Source of the DNA: Musa acuminata AAA Group
Lineage: Eukaryota > Streptophyta > Magnoliopsida > Zingiberales > Musaceae
Length of the DNA: 64,000 bases
Reading direction: 5' to 3'
Assembly: GCF_036884655.1 (NCBI RefSeq)
Contig: NC_088354.1
Span: 19,206,001 to 19,270,000 of the forward strand
Shown one piece after another: positions 34,781 to 47,226 of this stretch. Position numbers and translations under genes: made by a program. Every line of letters begins with the position of its first letter. Positions within the stretch are counted from its first letter, which is position 1. Under the pieces are notes generated by a model. The model did not search any database and had not been told where the DNA came from. It saw nothing but the letters and a program-made list of their open reading frames with translations.

Positions 34781-37700
34781 CAAGCACTTATAGAAACACT
34801 TAGCATGCAAACATGGGGGACCTAGCGGGGCTACGTTGAGGGCAGTCAGCACACGCGCGACCGTTTGGGGGAAAATGAGCATGGAGATATAGGGAAAAGG
34901 AGTCGCTCGGAGGAGCGGGCATCTGAGATTGGCATTCATAGGAATGGCTAATCCTTCACGCAAGAGGCACCACGAGAACAGACAAGCTTGGAAGAATGCG
35001 GAGCGCACAAAGGTTGGGATGGCTGAGTTTGAGCTATGACTCAACGTTGACAACCATACTTGATGGTGCTCAAGGCAAGCGAGGCGCTTGGTAAAGGATG
35101 AGACCATCCAAGGTGGAATGAGTTGCTTAGTGACCGAAAGAGTTGTGCAAAGCTCACAGAGGTGAGGGGAATTGCTAACTCAAAGAATTCGGTACTCGTG
35201 CATGGGCTTGTATGCAGACGATGGAATATTCGCAGCTATCCCAAGGCGACCGAAACTCGGCGCCATGGAGCATTGAAACTTTCTCTTCGGCATGTGAAGG
35301 ATATGTCCGTAGGAGGCTGAAGTGTGCAATGAGTTCAGCATATTGCTAGGCCTTGAGTGGTGCAGTGGGGGCTGTATTAACGTGGAGTCACAATCTAGCA
35401 AGTGTGTTTGCAGGAGGTAGAATAATGCATAGTTTGTTCAGTAGATCGGAGTAGTCCAAGAGGATGGTGGTCTCCAAAACAAAGAGAGATGTTGCTCCAA
35501 CGGGACAGTTATCCAAGAGGGATAAGTCCCGGCTCTCCAAAGGGAGAATCATGTGGGACGAACCCCACAAGTTGAGGAGGAGTACCTCAACAAACAACAA
35601 CTCCACGAATCTTAATGGACTGAGCAAGCGGCGAGGAGTTGTTGCATGATCTCGCTTGAGAGAATGCATTGGTGGATGCATTGCGAGATCAAGTGGGGGA
35701 GCAACACAAATGAAGGCACACTTGGAGTCGATATAGAGATCGGACTCAAGGGAGGGCTGACCTGTGGAATGGTGGGCTTTGAGGGCCACCATCAACTCAA
35801 TGCAAAAACGAGGAGCAGAGCAACTTGGGTGTAACTTGGCGAAGTACCCAAGCCGCATGAAGGGAGCCAGTATAGAAGATGGAACATGGAGCGGAGGCAT
35901 AGTGCTTTCCTTGGATAAAGGTCAAGGGCATGAACTCTTGCAGAGGCAAGAGTAGGATCATGTTGTTCTATGGGTCATTTATTCTGACGGAGCGGACTCA
36001 TCTTACATGGAGCCAAAGACGAAGGGAGCTTCTGGGCACATGCACCTTATATCGGAGGAGCATTTGATGGAGGAACTAAGGCGACTCAATTTGCGAAGGT
36101 AAAGTTCGGTTCATAAGGCCTTAGCACGGGGCAAGAGGACGCAGAGACGGGTACTCTTGAATAATATGCCACAGTGTTGCCATTCAAGTTGCTATGAAGG
36201 AAGCGGTGCGCAGCGAAGATTGTGCTGGTAGGGGTAGAGGCCCAAGATCTAGATAATGGTACACTAATTGCAGCAAAGTCGGGGGACTTCGAGAGCTACT
36301 AGGCGACGGACTATCCTAGAGCGGTGTTTCATCTAGGTGTGACCCAAGAGTGGGTGGATGAAGGTCGATTGCTAAAGGAGCGAACAAAATCGAAGGTGGA
36401 AGAGACCTTGCGATGTATTGGCAGAGGCCACACATGAAGGGTTCATAATTCGAGTTCATCCCATAAGGATCAGAATACAATAGAGATGTCACCAAGAGGC
36501 AACATGGTGCAGCGGATCGTGGTGGAATAGTTCGTGGCAATACGATACACATGACATAGTCCCGTGAGGGACTAGATCATACAGAGGTATGATCGGGAGC
36601 TACTGGAAGCTCCACTTCGGTGAATAACACGATGGCAAGAAGGGCTATGGATTCAAGGAGTGAAGGCCATGGTACCACATAGGTGAGTCTTCCGTGCGTG
36701 CATCGAATTTTGTATCGGATGGAAACCTTGGTCATCAGCATATGGGGGCTGGGTTCCACCAAGGAAAAAGTTCGAATGCAAGTACCAGTGAGTCCCATGG
36801 GAGGGACTTGATCTTACAGAGGTATGATCGAAGCAGTTGGAGAGTTGGACTGCTCCAGAGCTCATATTCGCTTAAGGGAGCCCGGCATGTCAGAGGACAA
36901 GGTTGAGTAAGCGAACGTTGCTACCAAGGAAGCTAAGGAAAACAAAATCGGTGCAAACCCTATAATGCGATGATAGAGGCCATGCATGGGAGTTGCAGTC
37001 TGTCTTTCCATCGACCAAAGGGAGCTACTTGGAGAACACAGAGGTGTTGAAGCAAGTGGTCAATAGGGGCGAGGAAGCGACGACGAGTCCAGAGGGACTT
37101 AGCTACCCAAAATCAAGCATCAGTTGAATGGAGGTGGACTCAGAGGAGTGCCACGGAGACATATCTACTGATCGTGAAGAAAAGGGATGCAGATGCGAGG
37201 CGACGGATAGTAGGGCCATGGGCATGGCAGCGCCATGGTACCGTAGAGGCGGGACTTCCGTGAAAGTCATTGATCCCTTGCTCTCATGGAGGGAGAGCGC
37301 TTGGTCGTGAAAGGGGCCGAGGAGGTGGAGCATGCAAGAGGCAATCTCCAAGTACCGAGACAAGGCTGAAGGGCAAAGGCCAAGGAACTTCGTAAGGCCG
37401 GTGTCAACGAGCTTCTCATCAAGATAGCCGAAGTGAAGAACTTTGAGTCATGCAAGAGTACATGACCAAGGAACAAAGCAGGCAATATGTGGTGTTGTAC
37501 CTTTGCTACTCAGGGGAGTAGGTGGCAAGGTTGATGGAGAAGACGGTATAATCCTAGAGGTGACCAAATCTATTAGAGAATTACTCCACGTTGGGGTGAA
37601 AACTTTCTGCATTCCAGAAGTTCGATGGCATTGAGAAGGTGAATCATAGTAACTAACTCAACGCAAGAAGTGAAAACACTTCAAGTGCTTCAGAAGTGTG

Positions 37701-38414
37701 AGCAAAGAGCAGGCGAAGGCCAGTAACCAGCTCGATGCATGAAGTACAACCTCGAGGAGGCGGGCGAAGTCAAGTAACCTTTACCTTCTCAACTCTTAAG
37801 AGAATGGGTGAAACTGAGTACCCCAATTCTCTTATCTATCCAACAGAGGAGCTCTGCACATGTTCAAAGACCCTTCGAAGATAATGGAAGACAATGATTG
37901 TCAAATCCTCATTAACAGTGATTAGTACTATTGAGAGTAGATTGTCTGCTTCATTTCCTAACGAAATGTCAATCGAAAGCGGAAGTGATGCGAACCTACT
38001 TGGAAGTGACAACTAAATGAAAGAAGAGTCAATGGGCAAATTTTATGGAGGAAGGACCCAAAACTTCAGAAGTTTGCGAGATGATGCTCGTTAAAGCTCC
38101 AACAAGCATCCACCCAGTTCAAGCAGTATAAGGCATTTGAGAGACTAGCGCAGTAAGGATGGTCTTTTCCTTCATCTGGAGGATCCGTAGGAACCAATAG
38201 GGATCAACACAACTCAGCCAACGCCACACTAGAGTCAGTGTCATTGGCGAGTTGAAGCAGCATGGCGGATCAAAGGTTCAACTACTCAAAAACAGTAGCG
38301 GAGAGCAGTTGGGAGCCAGGAGGCGCATTGCAGCTGGAGCAGAAGATTAAAGACTCGGCAAAGGCGAGGAGTTGCAGTGTCGACAAAGGCTTTAACGAGG
38401 ACGTCGAAGGAATA
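34781..38414 (+). other. Internal region of element I, no protein recognised
   Basis: Long frames exist on both strands (for example 170 codons at 35388-35900, minus), but none shows a retroviral motif or consistent composition. One plus-strand stretch near 37365-37435 (KELRKAGVNELLIKIAEVK) looks protein-like and might be the last trace of a gag. Many GGAGG, GAGGCA and AAGGCC words occur. This fits a LARD, a large retrotransposon derivative that depends on proteins from another element. Confidence 0.6.
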
Positions 38415-38426
38415 AGTGGGGGAGAA
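38415..38426 (+). promoter_or_regulatory. Polypurine tract of element I
   Basis: AGTGGGGGAGAA immediately before the 3' LTR. Confidence 0.75.
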
Positions 38427-38871
38427 TGTCACGGACAAACTTTGAAACAGGATATTTGATGTAATGTTTATGTATGTCCGTGTCTTTTGGTATGTTCATG
38501 CTTTGTACAGCATGTAGAGGGACGACCGAAGGCTTAATAGTCTCATTTTAGTTAGGTTGGTGGCCGCTTTAGGCTTGTAAATAAAGGTTGTGTCATATGG
38601 ACACGTGTGAGAGATTTTTGGTCTATAATGGACTATTTTACCCTTTGTTGTGCAACTGTTTAGAGCTTGTAAAGTCTGTTTGTAATTTATATTGTCTATG
38701 AAGTGTTTTTAGAGATGTTTGCTTGTGGATCCCGAATGAGGCATTTTCTCTAACCCGTTTCTCTTTTTTGTGGGTCCTAAGGGACATGGGAGGCTTCGGG
38801 GAGGCTGACCTTTGCGGACGGACATGCAAGGGTGCCGCACGACTTAGGCAAAACCAGCTAAGTCCGTGACA
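38427..38871 (+). repeat. 3' LTR of element I
   Basis: Same length and ends as the 5' LTR. The differences are scattered and mostly C-to-T or G-to-A. Confidence 0.9.
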
Positions 38872-39049
38872 AAACGTCCGAATTTCCTACGAACTCTCGA
38901 ACTCCCAACGTGATCTCGATCGTGACTCTAGCACAACACCTGCTTTATGTCTTATTGCTATCGTAGTTAATCTTGCACACTTTTCTTAATATATAGATTA
39001 GATCAGACAAATTACAATTGACTTCATCATCAAAATTTGATATTCAACA

Positions 39050-40133
39050 ATCTTTTCTTTTTTTATGATGACAATCAATTGATGACGGAGTTAACCTTAA
39101 CTCTCCCTATCTATATGCCATACTTGAGAAAAGACACTCTTGAATTTAAAGCCTTTGAATTCAAGTATCAAACTGATAAGTTAATTTGTTTAAACTTATC
39201 AACATGCATATCATGATTCCTATCATGATCTAACATTCTCGAAATGATGTCAAGGCATGACATCCATTTTCAAGTATGATATTTCAAATATGAAAATGAC
39301 AAAGATAGAAATTCATCATTCTATGGTAAGATATTAATTATAAAATAGCAAGTTAAGCTCTAGATATCTTATCATAATGAAGAAAATTTATCAAGCAAAC
39401 ATTTCAAGTATATATGATAAAATACATTGCATACATTTGTCATCAATTTACCATATTTTGATATTATTTCTTCCCCTTTATCATCAACAAAAAGGAGAAC
39501 GATTCAATAATGCAAGTGTGGTAAAAATTCATGTCATATTTCAATTTGTATTAGACGATACTAATCATATTTCAAGTATTCATGAAATGGTATCATTCAA
39601 AAGTTCTGACATTAAAAGTTATAAACATTTAAAGAGATGACTTCCATTAACTTCTCTCTTTTTATTTTTTATCAAAACTTCGCATGAAGAAGGAATGTAA
39701 GGAGGAAAATCCATTTAGAACCAACTTTGTGAAATGATTTTAATCAAGTCAAAAACAATAAAAGAGTTTCATTAAATCATGTTTTAATTTTCACAAGGAT
39801 CAAGATATTCATGTGAAATCAACTCCTCACTCTTGCAAGTGTTCATCTCATACTAAAAAATTCTTTTATATAATGAAAGAATCATTATATGAAGGATAAA
39901 AGAAATTCTAATAAAATAAATTCCATGAATGATCATATCAAATCGATTTCTCATTAAAAATTCACAAGAGATAAACCCGTAAGAGATGCATTTGTCAATT
40001 AATTCCATGTATAAAAAATTATTAAGTGATAGAGCAAGGATATGAAATAAACTTGATATGGTATAGACTCATGAAAGCTCCATTCAAGGAATACATTAAG
40101 CGAAAGATAGTCCGGAAAAGATATACATTAAAT
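39050..40133 (-). other. 3' non-coding region of element G
   Basis: The polypurine tract on the minus strand abuts the LTR at about 39050-39064 but is decayed (TCTTTTCTTTTTTT on the plus strand). A second polypurine-like phrase lies at 39470-39497. The GCTAGC-type repeat cluster of the other family members is not evident here. Confidence 0.65.
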
Positions 40134-43100
40134 TCATGCATTCGGACAAAGTAACATTCCTAATTCTCTTCTAATAAAATCAAATTATTTTTCACTTAAA
40201 GGTTTTGTAAAAAGATCGGCTAATTGATGTTTTGTATCAATAAACTCTAGGATTACATCATGATTATTAACATGATCTCGTGTAAAGTGATGTATAATAC
40301 CAATATATTTAGTTCTAGAGTATTGAATGAGATTTTTTGTTAAACATATTGCACTTGTGTTATCATATTTTATGGGAATGTTTTTAAGATGAATCTTATA
40401 ATCCTCTAAAGTGTTTTTCATCACACACAACTTATACACAACATGCACTAGCTGCAATATACTCAGCTTCGGTTATAGATAGTGCAACCAAGTTTTGTTT
40501 TTTGGATGACCAAGAAACAAGTGCTATCTAATCTACATCCAGCAAAATCCACATCAGCATATGCAATTAGTTCAAAGTTCTCAGATTTTGAATATCATAA
40601 TCCTAGATTAATGGTACCTTTAAGATATCAAAAATTCTCTTAACTACTTTAAGATGAGATATCTTAGGATTAGATTGAAACCTAGCACAAAGACCTACAC
40701 TAAACATGATATCTGGTCTAGTTGTGGTGAGGTATAGTAAACTTTCTATCATACCCCTATAAGCTTTTTGATCAAAGCTTTCTCCACTTTCATCAATGTC
40801 TAACTTAGTGGAGGTACTCATGGGAGTATTGATAGCTTTTAAGCTATCCATATTAAATCTTTTTAGCAAATTTAAAGCGTATTTTGTTTGACTAAATAAG
40901 ATGACATTACTTAGTTGTTTGATTTGTAAGCCTAAAAAGAAGGTTAATTCTTCCATCAAACTCATTTCAAATTCAAGACTCATACTTTTAGTAAATGATT
41001 CAAATGGAGATTCATTCGTGGAACCGAAAATGATATCATCAACATAAATTTGAATAATAAAAAAATTATTTTTAAAATTTTTGATAAATAATGTAGTATC
41101 GACCTTGCCTTTAGAGAAATTATTTAGAATAAGAAAAGAGCTAAGTTTCTCATACCAAGCCCTTGGGGCTTGTTTTAAACTATAGAGAGCTTTAGTCAAT
41201 TTAAACACATGATTAGGGAGATTATCATTCTCAAATCCAGGAGATTGTTCAACATAAACTTCTTTGGAAATAAAGCCATTATATTAAAGCACTTTTAACA
41301 TCCATTTGAAAAAACTTAAAATTATTACTACTAGCATAGGCAAGGATCATCCTTATGGCTTCTAATCATGCCACAGGAGTGAAGATCTCTTCATAATCGA
41401 TCTCTTCTTCTTAGTTGAAACCTTGGGCCACTAATCTAACCTTGTTTCTAACCATGATACTAAGTTCATCTTACTTGTTTCTAAAGACCCATTTAGTACC
41501 AATAACTAAATGGTCATTTGGCCTCGGAACAAGCTTCCACACTTCATTTCTCTCAAATTGATTTAACTTATCTTACATTGCAATGAACCATGAATCATCT
41601 TTTTTAAGGCCTCGTCAATGCATTTAGGTTCAATTTGGGAGAGAAAAATGACATTTTCATAAAAATTCTTATGAGAGTAACGAGTTTGAACCCCCTTTAG
41701 ATGTGTCTTCTATGATTAGCTCCTTAGGATGAGCATCTTCGTACTTCCAATCCTTAGGTAAGGATGTTTCAGAAGAAGATACATCCAAGTTGCTAGATGG
41801 AGAAAGGGTTTCATTTAAATTCAAATAATCAAAATTAACATCATCATCAAAATCATTTTTCTTAACTTCAGAAACTTCATTAAAAATAACATCAATAGAT
41901 TCTTCTATAATCAAAGTTCTTTTGTTAAAAATATGAAATGTTTTAGAAACAAAAGAATAGCCAAGAAAAATTCCTTCATCAAATTTTGCATCAAATTTAT
42001 CTAAGGCATCTTTTTCAGTCAAAATAAAACATTTACATTTGAAGACTTTAAAGTATAAAATGTTGGGTTTTTTGTTGTTCCACAACTCATAAGTAGTCTT
42101 GGAAAGTAGTGGTCTTACTAGAACCCTATTTATAACATAACATGTCGTATTTACGGCTTCGGCCCAAAAATATTTCGGTAGGCTATGTTCATTTAACATG
42201 GTTCTTACCATTTCTTGTAAGTTTCTATTCTTTTTTTCTACTACTCCATTTTGTTGAGGTTTTTTTGGAGTAGAAAAGTTATGGTTGTATCCATTAGATT
42301 CATAAAATTCTTGGAAATCACGGTTTTGAAATTCGCCACTGTGATCACTTCGAATTGATAAAATCATAAAATCATTTTCATTTTGAACAAGTTTACAAAA
42401 CTTAGAGAAGTACCTAAAGCATTCACTTTTGTGTGCTAAATAGGATATCAAGTTTACCAAACTCATATCCTTTTGTATCTACTATAATCATCCACGATGA
42501 CAAATGCGTATTTGCTACCTCCTAGGCTTGATGTAGCGATTGGTCCGAACAAGTCCATATGGATCAATTACAAAGGTCTAGAGGTGCTTATTTGGTTTTT
42601 AGGTTTGAAGTTACCTTTTATTTATTTTCCTAGTTGACATGCATCACACACATTATCTTTGACGAACTTGATATGATGAACTTGATATAAGAAATTCCTC
42701 TTACAAGTTCTTTAGATGAAATTTGAGAGATTATTTTTATGCTAGCATGACCTAATCTCCTATGCCAAAGCCAAGCATTGTCATTCAAAACCGAAAAGTA
42801 TATTTCATTACAAAGATCATCAATCTCGATAGTGTATATATTATTTTATTTTAGGGCAATCATATATGTGTTTTTGTATGACTTTTCAATAATACAAGCA
42901 TTAGATTCAAATTTAACGATATATCTTTTATCACATAATTGACTAATACTCAAAAGGTTATGCTTTAAATCATCAACTAACAATATATCTTCAATAAGAA
43001 TATTGGATTTGTTATCTATGGTTCATTTGCCAATGATTTTACCCTTGTTGTTGTCTCCGAAGGTGACATATCCTTCGTCTAGGCTAGTGAGCTTAGAGAA

Positions 43101-43375
43101 ATGAGATGAATCTCTGGTTATATGCCTTAAACATTCAATATCAAGGTATGAACTCTTACTCCTAGCTTGTGATGATACATTTTTCTACAAAAAGAGATGA
43201 TTTTTAGGTACCTATTTGACCTTGGGTGCCTCAAAAATCGATCTACATGTCGTATTATATTGCATGAGTCATTTGAGGTTCTTTTAAGAATCCAAATCAA
43301 TTTATGTAGACTACATTTCTTGAATGGACAATGATAAGCTATATGCCCAAATTTGCAACAAAAGTTACATTTGTT
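40134..43375 (-). pseudogene. pol of element G (protease, integrase, reverse transcriptase, RNase H)
   Basis: Read on the minus strand: protease and pre-integrase parts with stops (about 42540-43100); an open 265-codon stretch (41669-42466) holding the integrase core (IRSDHSGEFQNRDF, PQQNGVVEKKNRNLQEM, LPKYFWAEAVNT); a frameshifted start of the reverse transcriptase; an open 201-codon stretch (40603-41208) with ALYSLKQAPRAWYEK and the intact catalytic YVDD at 41035-41046; and RNase H to LADLFTKPLSEK (40185), where a Gln codon has become TAA before the natural end at 40134. Integrase DHSGE has Ser where most relatives have Gly. It is less decayed than B but not functional. Confidence 0.85.
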
Positions 43376-44770
43376 TTAGGATGAAACATGCAAAGTAAGG
43401 CCTTTAACAAAGATGGTTAGATTTTGGTGAGAGCTACTCACAAATCTAATTCCGCATTTTCTATGAACGTGACCCTTGTTGATAAGGATCATGTTCAAAG
43501 ACTTGCTACCAACCTCAAATTTTCTTAAGGTTTCCTTTAGTAGCAAGTTTTCTTTTTGAAGTATTTCTAATTCATCACATTTTGTACATAGAGCTAAACT
43601 ATCATTGTGCTCAACTTTTAATCTATCAAAATCACTAACAAGAGAAGCATGCTCCTTTTTTAACAATTTATATTTTTTACTAATTAATTTATATTCATCA
43701 AATATATCATTAAAAGTATTTAACAGTTCATCAAAGGATAAATTTGCATCAAATGAACTTGTTACCTCATCTCTAAAGGTCATTAGTGCATAGTGAGCAA
43801 CTTGCTCGGTGATGGTAGGCTCCTCTTCTTCGGATGCACTTGAGTTGTCCTATGTAGTTTTGAGAGCCTTCTTCTTTGGTTGCCTCCTCTTTGCTTGAGG
43901 ATATTCACTCTTAAAGTGTCTTGACTTTTTACATTCATAGCATATCACTTGTTCTTTCTTAGGTTCAAATTTATTTTTAGTATTATTTTTAAATTTATTT
44001 CTTTTTATGAATCTTTTAAACTTCTTTGTTAAGAGTGCTAAGTCATCATCAAAGTCCTCATCACTTGAGTTTTCTTTCAAGTGGTCTTCTTGTGTTCTTA
44101 GTGCTATATTCTTTTTGTTCTTTGGAAGGGTGTCCTCAAGCTCTTTATGAGCTTTACATGTCATTTCATAGGTTATTAGTGACCCAATTAATTCTTCAAG
44201 AGAAAAATTATTTAGATCTTTGGCCTCTTGAATGGTCATTACTTTAGGATCCCAACATTTTAGAAGGGATCTTAAAATCTTATTAACGAGTTCAAAATTC
44301 GAGAAACCTTTACCAAGTCCTTTTAGACCATTGATGACATTCGTAAATCGGGTGTACATGTCTCTAATGGTCTCACTCGGTTTCATTCGAGACAACTTAT
44401 AAGAATGCACTAAAAGATTAATTTTTGACTCCTTCACTCTACTAGTGCCTTCATGAGTCACTTCGAGTGTATGCCAAAAGTCAAAAGTCATTTTACAAAT
44501 CGATACTTGATTAAACTCGTTTTTATCTAATGCAAAAAATAAGGTATTCATAGCCTTGGCATTTAAAGTAAAAGTCTTCTTCTCCAACTCATTCCAATCA
44601 TTCATTGGAAGAGAAGACTTTTGAAAACCATTTTCGACAACGTTCCAAAGTTCAAAATCCATTGAAATTAGGAAGATCCTCATTCTAGTCTTCCAATATA
44701 TGTAATTCGTCCCATTAAACATGGGCGGACGTGTAATTGAATGACCTTCTTGGTTGTCGGCAAATGGCAT
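43376..44770 (-). pseudogene. gag of element G
   Basis: Starts at the ATG at 44770 (Met-Pro-Phe-Ala-Asp), 36 bp from the primer site; the frame extends upstream into the LTR, but this ATG matches relatives. It is open for 307 codons to 43850: FNGTNYIYWKTRMRIFLISM, HEGTSRVKESKINLL, MKPSETIRDMYTRF, then a knuckle reading Cys-x2-Cys-x4-His-x4-Tyr (last Cys changed). After a stop it continues at 43376-43783 with the coiled-coil-like FDELLNTFNDIFDEYK part. This is the best-preserved Gag of the coding family in the window. Confidence 0.85.
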
Positions 44771-44806
44771 CTCTCTTGGGTTTAAAACCAAATGAGAGTG
44801 AACCTT

Positions 44807-44818
44807 GCTCTGATACCA
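44807..44818 (-). promoter_or_regulatory. Primer binding site of element G
   Basis: GCTCTGATACCA, an exact reverse complement of TGGTATCAGAGC, two bases from the LTR. Confidence 0.85.
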
Positions 44819-45609
44819 ATTGTTAGTATCAAGAGTGGCACTAAGAGGGGGAGGTGAATTAGTGCAGTAGAAAACTTTCCAAATTCGAAAGACTTTGTTT
44901 TGATTAAAATCGATTCCAACAAAAATGGTTTTGATACAATACATTTCGGAGAGAATTTAAACTTGAAAACTTTTCGTAAAAGTGTAAGAGAAGATTAAAG
45001 AGATTTATAGTAATGTAAATTGGACAAATGAAAAGCGTCGGTTTCGTAAAATCTTTGTACGTTTAAAAACGATCTCACAAGGTATTTACTTGAAAGCGTA
45101 TATGAGACATAGGTGTAGTAAAAGCACAGTAAAGGGGAGAGATGGTTTGCTATAAAAGTAAATTGCTCAAAGTAAATACAAACTGAGTTTTAGAGTGGTT
45201 CGGTCAATGTGACTTACATCCACTTTCGGATTCCTCCTCCGACGAGGTCACCGGCGTCCACTAAAGGCCTTCTTTCAATAGGTGAAGACCAACCACCTCT
45301 TTTACAGTACTTTCTCCTTTTCATAGGTTTAGGAGAGAACTCTTACAAGTCTCACACCTCTCTTGAATGATCTCAAAACTTAGAAAGGGAGGAGGAGAAC
45401 TCTAGCACTTGTTTACAACACTTGTACACCCCAACAACTCAAGATTATCTCAATGCTTTTGTGCCCTTTCATGCAGAAAAGAGTGAGATTTTTATAGGCC
45501 CCAATGGCTTCAAAAATGGAGCCAAAAAGTGTCTAATCCCATATTTTCGAGGTCCTGGCAGTACCACCACCATTACTGGGTGATACCACCACTTGACACC
45601 TGACACTGG

Positions 45610-47226
45610 TGTTAGGATCGGAGCGGCACTAAGAGGGGGGGGGTGAATTAGTGCAGCGGATTAAAACTTCGATTTCAACAAAATCTTTCGTACGATAAGA
45701 ACGGAACTTGAAAAGTTTAACTTGAAAGCGTATTCTTAAAGTTGCGCAACAAGGGTAATAAGGAACTAAAGCAGTAAGAAGATTTGCAGTAATGTAAATG
45801 ACAATAATAAAATGCAAACCATAGATTACGCCGATTTTTAGAGTGGTTCGGTCAAATGACCTACTCCACTTGCGATGCCCCTCTTCGATGAGGCTCCCAC
45901 CTTCCACTAGCAAATTTCTTGAAATGGAAGGGTAAACACCCCTCTTACAACCTTTTACAAGCAGCTCAACCTCTTACAAATTTTCAATAAGAAAGGAGGA
46001 GGAGAACTCTCTAGCAAATTGAAAACAAGACTTGCTAAGAATTTCTAAGACTTTTCTCTCAATCAAAATGCTTCTCAAAAGTTGTAACCTCAGCTGAGAT
46101 TTGAGGGGTATTTATAGGCCTCAAGAGGATTCAAATTTTGGGCTCCAAAATTTGAATTCTCTTAGGGTTCCCGGTGCTGGAGGTGCCACCGCCCAGCCAG
46201 GCGGTGCCACCGCCCAGCGCTCGGGTGCTGGACGGTGCAACCGCCCAGCCCAGGAGGTGTCACCGCCCAGCTCTCGGGTGCTGGGCGGTGCCACCGCCAG
46301 TCTAGGCGGTGCCACCGCCTAAGCCAAATCAGCTCACTGGTTGAGCTCCAAACTTGGCCCAAACCAGTCCGAACTCGGGCCCAATTAGCCCCTACTTGGG
46401 TTATAGGATTAACACCTAATCCTAACTCTAATTAACATGATAACTACGAATTTAAAGACATTTTATAAGCTATTACAAAGTTCGTAAGTCAAGACTTCTT
46501 CCGGCGAGCTTTCGGCGAACTTTCGACGGTCTTCCGATAAACTCTCGGAAACCATTCTGCGGACTCCCGACAAGCTCCTAGACTTCACGATTTGATCTTG
46601 GCGAGTTCCAACGAGCTTCGTCGGAAAGCTCTGATCATTCTCGGTGAGCTCCGCGAACTTCCAACGAACCTTCCGGCGAGCTTCCGAAAAACCCTTCGGC
46701 AAGCTCCCTACTCATTCTTAGCTAGTTTCGGCAGCATTCCCGACGAACCTTCGGACTTCCGTCGAACTCTCGAACTCGCAATGAATCCTTCGTGCTTGAC
46801 TCCGACACTTTGTTTTGCTTTATGTCTTCGTCGTTATCGTAGTTAATCCTGCACACACAAGCAAAAACTCTACTCTGATCTAGACAATTATTATAAAGCG
46901 AATTGACATTCTGTTGCCCGGCACGTCATTGGTTGGCGCTTCGTCCGATTCTTCGGCGCATCATCCTCTCTTGCGGCTTGTTGCCCAATCAGCGGTTGAC
47001 CTCCGCAACGCCGATATCCTTGGCACAGTTTCGCTCTCCTTGGCCCGATGCCCGATGTTCGAAGCGTTCAGCCATCCAATATCCTAACGTGATCTCTTCC
47101 AGCGCAACGTCAATTCCTCCTGCGTCAACTGTCTAAACCTGATCGAGTAGACCTGCATCACTCAAAATACAGTTAAACATCTAAACACAATCAATTAGTT
47201 TCATCATCAAAATCTGAGATTCAACA
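45610..47226 (-). repeat. 3' LTR of element J
   Basis: TGTTAGGATCGGAGCGG to GATTCAACA. A reverse TATA box (TATTTATA) lies at 46109. GGCGGTGCCACCGCC-type units fill 46165-46325, and GAGCTTCCG / GAACTTCCG-type repeats lie at 46495-46790. Confidence 0.9.

Larger units (their letters stand above)
34318..38871 (+). mobile_element. Element I: LARD-like non-autonomous LTR element inside an LTR of G
   Basis: Two 445-bp LTRs (34318-34762 and 38427-38871) with perfect 10-bp inverted ends (TGTCACGGAC / GTCCGTGACA), a tRNA-Met-type primer site, a polypurine tract, and 3.66 kb between them without any gag or pol domain I can recognise. The LTRs differ at roughly two dozen positions, nearly all transitions (about 95 percent identical by eye). 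Flanks GAAC and AAAC match the empty site GAAC in the sister LTR of G near 53661. The strand is set by primer site and polypurine tract. The internal region is richer in G and C than its surroundings. Confidence 0.85.
33056..39049 (-). repeat. 3' LTR of element G, split by element I
   Basis: Begins TGTTAGGATCAAGAG, breaks at 34317, resumes at 38872 and ends GATATTCAACA at 39049. Without the insert it is about 1.44 kb. Palindrome array at 33780-34000. Confidence 0.85.

Noticed and set aside
34529..35107. 192-codon minus-strand frame in element I
   Set aside because: It spans LTR, primer site and leader of the LARD in antisense and shows no known motif. The sister LTR gives a similar frame by homology only.
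35388..35900. 170-codon minus-strand frame inside the LARD
   Set aside because: It results from lower AT content. There is no domain, no conserved motif, and it overlaps open frames on the other strand.
46101..46435. Overlapping Ala/Gly/Pro- and Arg-rich frames on both strands
   Set aside because: They fall in the GC-rich palindrome array of an LTR and recur in the sister LTR at 52015-52215.
46592..47136. Frames of 84 and 77 codons repeated almost exactly at 52485-53029
   Set aside because: They are duplicated because both lie in the LTRs of element J. They contain LTR repeats and no protein domain.
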